Shown piece after piece: positions 6,039-9,833 of a stretch of DNA of 9,833 nt. A model generated the notes under the pieces. That model had not been told where the DNA came from and made no database searches. It worked only from the letters and a program-made list of their open reading frames with translations. Position numbers and translations under genes: made by a program. The stretch is from contig JAIPDY010000115.1 in the NCBI GenBank assembly GCA_021737445.1, positions 1-9,833 of the forward strand, given 5' to 3'. The stretch comes from Desulfotignum sp. (lineage in GTDB: Bacteria; Desulfobacterota; Desulfobacteria; Desulfobacterales; Desulfobacteraceae). The first letter of the stretch is position 1. Each line of letters starts with the position of its first letter.

Positions 6039-7781
6039 TTATTCGTCAATATCTTTTGTGACGGTTTCAAGAATGGTTGCCGATGTTTTGCCCGTGGCCT
6101 TCATCCATGAGTATACCGGCGGCAGTTCTGTCACCTCGGATTCAGTGGCAATGTCCACAAAAACCGGTCCTTTGTGGGCAAAGGCTTCGTTCAGTGCAGT
6201 GTCCAGTGCTTCAGGATCACTGACGCCAATGGCTTTCAAACCAAACCCCCGGGCCACCAGGCAGGGTTCCCCGGGCGTGAAGTCAACGGAATAGAATTTA
6301 TCCTGGGTGTGGATCGCCTGGAGTGCCTTGATCCAGCCAAAACAGCTGTTGTTGAAATGGATGAGGACACAGGGAATTTGGTACCGGGCAAGGGTTTCAA
6401 GCTCTCCTGCCGACATGCCGAGACTGCCGTCACCGAAAAGTCCCACCAGGGTGGTTTCCGGGCGGGCAAACCAGGCACCGGCCACGGCCGGTATGGCATA
6501 ACCAAGACCGCCAAAGGCCCTTGGGATGATAAAAAACGAGGCATCGTCTCTGAGTCTCAGATACCGCGTGATAAAAGGGGTTGGGGTGCCTGCATCGGAA
6601 ATGACAATGGAATTGCCGGTCAGGTGGCGGTTCAGTGCGGCAATGACCCGCTGGGGTTTGATGGGGGTTGCAGATGAGGACATGGCTGTTTTGGCCTTAT
6701 GCCAGAAAGCCCGGCGCTGGGCATTGAGATCATCAACCCATCGGCGGTGTTCAGGTTTCACATCTGCCAGAAGTGAACAAAGGTCCCGGGTGACCAGTCT
6801 GGCATCCCCGGCCACACTCACCCGGTTTTTGTAATTGTTTCCCAGCATCACAGGGTCAAGATCGATCTGGAGGAGGGCCCGTTCCGGATCAAACGAGGGC
6901 AGTGTCCATTTCATGGTCGATACTGATCCCATTTTACAGCCGATGTAAAGCAGCGTGTCGCTTTCTTCCACCGCACGGACCGCATGCGGGTGAAACCCAT
7001 TGTCACCGATGACACCTAAAGCCAGGGGATGATCATCAGGCATGATTCCCTGGCCTGAAATGGTGGTGACCACCGGGGCGTTAAGGAGAGATGCCAGCTG
7101 CTGGATCTCTTCTTTGGCCTGCGCATGACCGGCCCCGCCTCCGGCTACGATCACCGGCTTTCTGGCTTTCCGGAGAATTTCGGCCAGCTGTTCCAGGGAT
7201 TTTCGGCTTCCCCGGGTCCTGAAAGCCGGGTATCTGGAACACTCACTTTCCGCATAAAGGGTTTCTGCATCTCCCTGCCAGGTCCCTGTGAAGACCTCCT
7301 GGGGAAAAGCCAGGTGAACAGCACCCGGACGGCCCGTGGTGGCGATACGGAAAGCCCGGCGGATGATTTCCGGGATCTGCCGGGTATCCTTGACCAGGAC
7401 AGACCACTTGGTGACAGGTTCGAACAGCCGCTGACAGTCGAGTTCCGTGATGGTTTTTTTGCCCTCTCCGCTGATGGGGTTGTCTGAGGTAAACAAAATT
7501 ACCGGAATGGATGCGGCATCTGCCTCTGCAATCCCTGGTATCGAATAAAGGGCCCCTGCACCGCTCGGACATTCGCAGATGCCCGGCCGATGGGTAATCC
7601 GGGCATAGGCATCAGCCATGAACGATGCACTCCGCTCGTCTCTTGCAGGAACATGGCGGATGCTGCCATCTGAGTCGTAAAGCGCCTCATATAAAGGCAG
7701 GCTGGTGTCACCGGGCACCCCGAACATGGTGTCGACATTGTATAGAGAAAGCATTTTTACCAGAACTTCAGACCCTCGCAT
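6039..7781 (-). CDS. ThDP-dependent enzyme, acetolactate-synthase superfamily (non-canonical)
   Basis: A 580-residue, three-domain thiamine-diphosphate enzyme of typical length. The N-terminal PYR domain starts SEVLVKMLSLYNVDTMFGVPGD; the catalytic Glu49 lies in RDERSASFMADAYAR. The central domain (about 190-340) has KPVIVAGGGA and LLQIDLDP. The C-terminal PP domain carries the ThDP/Mg motif from GDGS (450-453) to HFNN (475-478). It probably does C-C bond cleavage or ligation on a 2-oxo acid or a related acyl donor. True acetolactate synthase looks unlikely: the post-motif segment is SCFGWIKALQ instead of the MV..QWQ type, the usual FQE is ITE (111-113), and no small regulatory subunit is present. 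It is the first gene of the operon. AAGGAG at 7791-7796 precedes the ATG with a spacing of about 9, and the promoter lies in the AT-rich region upstream. Superfamily certain, substrate unknown. Confidence 0.9.
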   Translation of the reverse strand: MRGSEVLVKMLSLYNVDTMFGVPGDTSLPLYEALYDSDGSIRHVPARDERSASFMADAYARITHRPGICECPSGAGALYSIPGIAEADAASIPVILFTSDNPISGEGKKTITELDCQRLFEPVTKWSVLVKDTRQIPEIIRRAFRIATTGRPGAVHLAFPQEVFTGTWQGDAETLYAESECSRYPAFRTRGSRKSLEQLAEILRKARKPVIVAGGGAGHAQAKEEIQQLASLLNAPVVTTISGQGIMPDDHPLALGVIGDNGFHPHAVRAVEESDTLLYIGCKMGSVSTMKWTLPSFDPERALLQIDLDPVMLGNNYKNRVSVAGDARLVTRDLCSLLADVKPEHRRWVDDLNAQRRAFWHKAKTAMSSSATPIKPQRVIAALNRHLTGNSIVISDAGTPTPFITRYLRLRDDASFFIIPRAFGGLGYAIPAVAGAWFARPETTLVGLFGDGSLGMSAGELETLARYQIPCVLIHFNNSCFGWIKALQAIHTQDKFYSVDFTPGEPCLVARGFGLKAIGVSDPEALDTALNEAFAHKGPVFVDIATESEVTELPPVYSWMKATGKTSATILETVTKDIDE

Positions 7782-7840
7782 GGCGGCGGCTCCTTATTTT
7801 TTTCCTGACCTGGATTTTATTGGTATTTGATCAAAATAAA

Positions 7841-7862
7841 TATTAATAACTATTTGTTAATA
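7841..7862. promoter_or_regulatory. 22-bp imperfect palindrome, candidate operator
   Basis: The outer arms TATTAA (7841-7846) and TTAATA (7857-7862) are perfect, and in total 9 of 11 mirrored positions pair. It lies downstream of the predicted start of the ThDP operon, where a bound dimer could act as a roadblock. The length and symmetry suit a dimeric winged-helix regulator such as the divergent GntR-type protein. In such AT-rich DNA some palindromes arise by chance. Confidence 0.4.
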
Positions 7863-7913
7863 CGGGATTTTTTATTTTATTTGTACTTTTATCCATAAAT
7901 TTAATTAAATATA

Positions 7914-7936
7914 TGAACCAATCAATATATTGTTCA
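7914..7936. promoter_or_regulatory. Inverted repeat TGAAC-N13-GTTCA over the operon -10 box
   Basis: TGAAC (7914-7918) and GTTCA (7932-7936) form perfect 5-bp arms, with the predicted minus-strand -10 (7924-7929) between them. A protein bound here would block RNA polymerase. It is a candidate site for the divergently encoded GntR-family regulator; the assignment rests on position and symmetry only. Confidence 0.35.
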
Positions 7937-7951
7937 GTGATTCTCTGTCAA
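7924..7951 (-). promoter_or_regulatory. Sigma-70-type promoter for the four-gene operon
   Basis: Reading the minus strand, a perfect TTGACA -35 (7951 to 7946) is followed after 16 bp by TATATT (7929 to 7924), a 5/6 match to the -10 consensus. Transcription would begin near 7917, giving a leader of about 135 nt before the ThDP-enzyme ATG. It is the best promoter match in this intergenic region for that direction. Confidence 0.6.
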
Positions 7952-8034
7952 GCATTATTTTAATTTATTTGGAACAAGGCTTTAAAATAAGAGTATGCAT
8001 TGTAAAAATACAGATATTTTCAATGAATTATAAT

Positions 8035-8063
8035 TTGATTAAATAGAATAATATTGCTATAAA
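8035..8063 (+). promoter_or_regulatory. Extended -10 promoter for the GntR-type regulator gene
   Basis: TTGATT (8035-8040, 4/6 to the -35 consensus), a 17-bp spacer, and TATAAA (8058-8063, 5/6), preceded by the extended -10 dinucleotide TG (8055-8056). Transcription would start near 8070, about 100 nt before the ATG at 8170. A perfect TATAAT also exists at 8029-8034 but lacks a well-spaced -35. Confidence 0.5.
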
Positions 8064-8169
8064 ACAGATCATGGGTATTAATGATTACATTAAATTGTCA
8101 TAGGTGCTTTGTATCCAAGGATTTATATTCCGGGAGCGGGCCTGGTCCGTGCATGAAAGGAACGGTTAA

Positions 8170-8856
8170 ATGAAAAAAGAAAAAAGCGTTTCCGAAAAAT
8201 TTGGTGGCAGCCATACCCAGAAAGCTTACGAGGGAATCAAGCAGATGCTTTTTACCAACGCCATTTCACCCGGACAGAAAATATCCTATCGCCAGCTGGC
8301 TGAGCATCTGGGCATGAGCATGACTCCCGTGATTCAGGCGTTGAAGAACCTTGAGTTCCAGGGCCTTGTGCGGTATGAGCCCAACAAGGGCTATGCAACG
8401 GAACCAATGAGCATGCAGGAAGTCCAGGAGATCTATGATATGCGCGAAATGATCGAACGGTCCCTGCTCCCGGATGTTATCAATAACCTGACCGAAGAAG
8501 GCATCCGCCGCCTGAAAGATCTGCTGGAGCCAACAGAGGCCGGGGAAGATGATCAGGCCTTGAATCAGCGCCTGATTCGGGACAGGGAATTTCACCTGGT
8601 GCTGGCCTCCCTTTCCGGCAGGCGGATACCCTGCCAGATGCTCCGGTACCTGTTCGATCTTTTGTATTTGAAATATCGGGGAAGCCTGCTGTTTATCCAT
8701 TCTGAAGACCCAGTGGGGTCCCAGCACCATAGCATTTTCGAGGCCGTTGTCTCACACGATCCGGATGAGGCTGACAAAGCACTAAAGGATCATTTTAGAC
8801 AGATAAAAGCCCAGGCCCTCAAATCCTTGGGAAGACTCATGGCCAAAAAAAAATGA
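8170..8856 (+). CDS. GntR-family transcriptional regulator with FCD ligand-binding domain
   Basis: A 228-residue regulator of FadR/VanR (GntR-FCD) architecture. The winged helix-turn-helix occupies about residues 15-80: ISYRQLAEHLGMSMTPVIQALKNLEFQGLVRYEPNKGY is the family pattern. The all-helical FCD domain starts at MQEVQEIYDMREMIER (about 82-97). The usual FCD metal ligands are present: Asp138 and His142 in RDREFHLVL, His186 in QHHSIFEAV and His208 in KDHF. The recognition helix reads SMTPVIQAL (50-58), where most members have SRTPVREAL, so two DNA-contacting arginines are replaced by Met51 and Ile55. The ATG is preceded by AAGGA at about 8157-8161. The gene is divergent from the ThDP operon, which suggests local control with a small carboxylate-type effector, typical of the subfamily; the actual effector cannot be read from sequence. 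Confidence 0.92.
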   Translation: MKKEKSVSEKFGGSHTQKAYEGIKQMLFTNAISPGQKISYRQLAEHLGMSMTPVIQALKNLEFQGLVRYEPNKGYATEPMSMQEVQEIYDMREMIERSLLPDVINNLTEEGIRRLKDLLEPTEAGEDDQALNQRLIRDREFHLVLASLSGRRIPCQMLRYLFDLLYLKYRGSLLFIHSEDPVGSQHHSIFEAVVSHDPDEADKALKDHFRQIKAQALKSLGRLMAKKK

Positions 8857-9051
8857 CCCAAGACGGGGGCCCGGACTGGGTGGTGCCGACAGTTTTGGCA
8901 GCATTGCAGAAGAAGAACCAAAGCCATCTTCCAGAAAAGGATCAAGCTGATATGGTTTTGAAGATCGCCTGATTTCCTTTCGGCGCAGGGATTTTTTGTG
9001 CTTTTTTTTCTGCCTGCGTTTCTGGACTTTCTGTTTTTTGGGTCTGGCCAC
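8782..9051 (-). CDS. Possible small Lys/Arg-rich protein (uncertain)
   Basis: A minus-strand frame of 89 codons starting at GTG. The first 30 residues are strikingly basic (MARPKKQKVQKRRQKKKHKK, then SLRRKEIRR); the remainder is Ser/Pro/Gly-rich with no recognised domain. GGGGGA lies about 6-7 bases before the GTG, and a -10-like TATTAT is at 9079 to 9074 on the same strand. Such a tail could bind nucleic acid if the gene is real. Against it: the last 75 bases are antisense to the 3' end of the GntR-type gene, and A-rich DNA can mimic lysine codons. I do not recognise a family. It is given as a candidate only. Confidence 0.35.
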   Translation of the reverse strand: MARPKKQKVQKRRQKKKHKKSLRRKEIRRSSKPYQLDPFLEDGFGSSSAMLPKLSAPPSPGPRLGSFFFGHESSQGFEGLGFYLSKMIL

Positions 9052-9127
9052 TGTCTATCCCCCATGTCAGGTCATAATATCATCAAAAAAATTTTTTTTT
9101 AACACAGGCTGCAAAAGAAAACAAGCA

Positions 9128-9156
9128 TTGACAAAAAGCAATATTCTGTTTATAGA
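9128..9156 (+). promoter_or_regulatory. Promoter of the TetR-type regulator gene
   Basis: A perfect -35 TTGACA (9128-9133), a 17-bp spacer and TATAGA (9151-9156, 4/6) as the -10. Transcription would start near 9163, about 30 nt before the ATG at 9193. The A7T9 tract about 30 bp upstream could act as an UP-like element. Confidence 0.6.
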
Positions 9157-9167
9157 ATGAATATTCT
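9140..9167. promoter_or_regulatory. Candidate TetR operator overlapping the -10
   Basis: AATATTCT occurs twice (9140-9147 and 9160-9167), exactly 20 bp apart (about two helical turns). AGAAT (9154-9158) lies between them in the opposite orientation. The result is two overlapping inverted repeats: ATTCT-N6-AGAAT and AGAAT-N4-ATTCT. They cover the -10 box and probable start site of the tetR-type gene, the usual place for a self-repressing TetR operator. Confidence 0.5.
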
Positions 9168-9192
9168 AAAAATGAAACAATGAATTTGAGAT

Positions 9193-9810
9193 ATGACACG
9201 ATTGACCAGAAAAGAACGCGATGACAAGCGAAAGCGCACAGAGATCCTGGCGGCTGGCCTCGGAATGTTTGCAGAAGGCGGGCTCCACAACACCACCATG
9301 GCAAATATTTCCAAGGCAGCCCAGTATCCCCTTGGCACCATTTACAAGTATTTTCCCGGAAAAAAAGAGATGTACCATGACCTGGTGATCGAACGGGTGC
9401 ATGAACTGGGCCGTATTCTGTATGACATCGCACACAAAAAAGATCTGGCAGTAACGGATCGACTGCTGGCCGCCCTCAAGGCCCAGGCCCGGTTTTACAG
9501 GGATAACCAGGATGTGGTGAAAATCTATATTTCAGAGAGAAGCAATATCGACAGTGTGGGCATGCCCCAGCTCAATGAGCGGGTGAACCGCCTCCATGAG
9601 CGCATGGTGCAGCTGTTTGAGAACATGTTTGACCAGGGCATCAGAAAAGAGGTGTTCAAGGCCTACCCGGCCCGGGATATGGCCGAACTGTTTGCCGATA
9701 TCGTGCATTCCGCAGCCTGGTCCTGCCTGTTCAGAGAAGAGGACAAGGACACATCAGTCCGGCGGGTGTCCATGATTTTTGAGATGGTTACAACCGGCAA
9801 AAAAAAATAA
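9193..9810 (+). CDS. TetR-family transcriptional regulator
   Basis: A 205-residue protein of normal TetR/AcrR length. The N-terminal DNA-binding domain is clear: RTEILAAGLGMFAEGGLHNTTM (about 15-36), then the helix-turn-helix ISKAAQYPLGTIYKYFPGKKEMY (39-61), with the family hallmark GTIYKYF. The remaining C-terminal helices (about 70-200) form the ligand/dimerisation domain, whose ligand cannot be predicted. The ATG at 9193 has only a weak SD (TTGAGA about 6 bases upstream); an in-frame ATG at 9172 hits a stop after three codons, so 9193 is the start. It is expected to repress its own promoter through the repeats at 9140-9167. A ribosome binding site only 10 bp after its stop shows that another gene follows in the same direction, probably co-transcribed; TetR genes often lead efflux or lipid-metabolism operons. 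Confidence 0.93.
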   Translation: MTRLTRKERDDKRKRTEILAAGLGMFAEGGLHNTTMANISKAAQYPLGTIYKYFPGKKEMYHDLVIERVHELGRILYDIAHKKDLAVTDRLLAALKAQARFYRDNQDVVKIYISERSNIDSVGMPQLNERVNRLHERMVQLFENMFDQGIRKEVFKAYPARDMAELFADIVHSAAWSCLFREEDKDTSVRRVSMIFEMVTTGKKK

Positions 9811-9820
9811 AAATAATATA

Positions 9821-9825
9821 AGGAG
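9821..9825 (+). promoter_or_regulatory. Ribosome binding site of a gene starting beyond the window
   Basis: AGGAG sits 10 bp after the TetR-type stop and 8 bases before the end of the window. A start codon is expected within the next few bases, so the downstream gene is probably translated from the tetR transcript. Confidence 0.65.
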
Positions 9826-9833
9826 AATTCACA

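Larger units (their letters stand above)
7782..8169. promoter_or_regulatory. AT-rich divergent control region between the ThDP operon and the gntR-type gene
   Basis: There are 388 bases with no convincing gene, and the base composition is far more AT-rich than the flanking genes. It holds both divergent promoters, several palindromes, and long leaders: about 135 nt for the operon and about 100 nt for the regulator, if the predicted starts are right. Short perfect palindromes include TTTGATCAAA (7826-7835), ATTTAATTAAAT (7899-7910) and CAATATATTG (7923-7932). No riboswitch-like conserved fold was recognised. Confidence 0.7.
8857..9192. other. Intergenic stretch between the GntR-type and TetR-type genes
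   Basis: There are 336 bases without a plus-strand gene. It holds the uncertain minus-strand basic ORF and, at 8857-8880, an imperfect inverted repeat (CCCA..CGGG / CCCG..TGGG) right at the end of the GntR-type gene. No T-run follows it, so it is a poor intrinsic terminator. At 9085-9100 there is an A7T9 tract likely to bend DNA. From 9128 onwards it is the tetR promoter region. Confidence 0.55.

Noticed and set aside
7968..7984. TTGGAACAAGGCTTTA resembling a sigma-54 promoter
   Set aside because: The GG and GC elements are 6 bases apart instead of the required 10.
8857..8880. Inverted repeat after the GntR-type gene as an intrinsic terminator
   Set aside because: The stem is interrupted and the loop too tight, with no T-run following; kept only as a weak note.
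9085..9100. A7T9 run as a bidirectional terminator
   Set aside because: There is no GC-rich stem beside it; a bent-DNA or UP-like role near the tetR promoter is more plausible.
9083..9433. A 116-codon minus-strand frame opposite the start of the TetR-type gene
   Set aside because: It overlaps the HTH-coding region and the tetR promoter, and its translation has no recognised features.
1..9833. tRNA or rRNA genes, CRISPR arrays, insertion sequences, phage attachment sites
   Set aside because: Read for on both strands; no cloverleaf, regularly spaced repeats, transposase motifs or terminal inverted repeats were recognised.

Overview
The window looks like chromosomal DNA of an anaerobic bacterium, most likely a sulfate-reducing deltaproteobacterium (Desulfobacterota, Desulfobacteraceae-like). 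This is inferred from the GC-rich coding style with very AT-rich regulatory gaps and from the gene content; no rRNA or other taxonomic marker is present. There are no tRNAs, CRISPR arrays, insertion sequences or phage genes.

Region 1 (1-2529, plus strand) is the tail of a 2-oxoacid dehydrogenase operon. It holds the catalytic C-terminus of an E2 acyltransferase (cut by the window edge), a complete dihydrolipoamide dehydrogenase (E3, lpdA) and a compact lipoate-protein ligase. Together they give the acyl-transfer core, the enzyme that reoxidises the lipoyl arm, and the enzyme that attaches lipoate. E1 and the lipoyl domain must lie to the left. The sequence cannot say whether the complex acts on pyruvate, branched-chain 2-oxoacids or acetoin.

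Region 2 (7781 down to 2509, minus strand) is a four-gene operon with gaps of 53-56 bp. In transcription order it encodes a ThDP-dependent enzyme of the acetolactate-synthase superfamily, an FAD-dependent oxidoreductase with a mid-protein cysteine cluster, a divergent NIF3/DUF34 metalloprotein, and a membrane protein with nucleoside-recognition ('Gate') domains. Each gene has a good ribosome binding site. I recognise no described pathway with this combination. It reads as a small catabolic or salvage unit (uptake, C-C bond chemistry, redox) and is the best candidate for something undescribed. Its last gene runs tail-to-tail into the lipoate ligase, overlapping by 21 bp.

Region 3 (7782-8169) is a 388-bp, strongly AT-rich divergent control region. 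It has a perfect TTGACA -35 with a 5/6 -10 facing the operon, an extended -10 promoter facing the regulator gene, and several inverted repeats around the operon promoter. The divergent gene (8170-8856) encodes a GntR/FCD-type regulator that probably controls the operon and itself. Its recognition helix lacks two arginines usual in the family.

Region 4 (8857-9833) contains a possible small, very basic protein on the minus strand (uncertain), then a TetR-family regulator. The TetR promoter overlaps repeated AATATTCT/AGAAT half-sites, a likely autoregulatory operator. The window ends just after a ribosome binding site for another plus-strand gene, which probably shares the tetR transcript.
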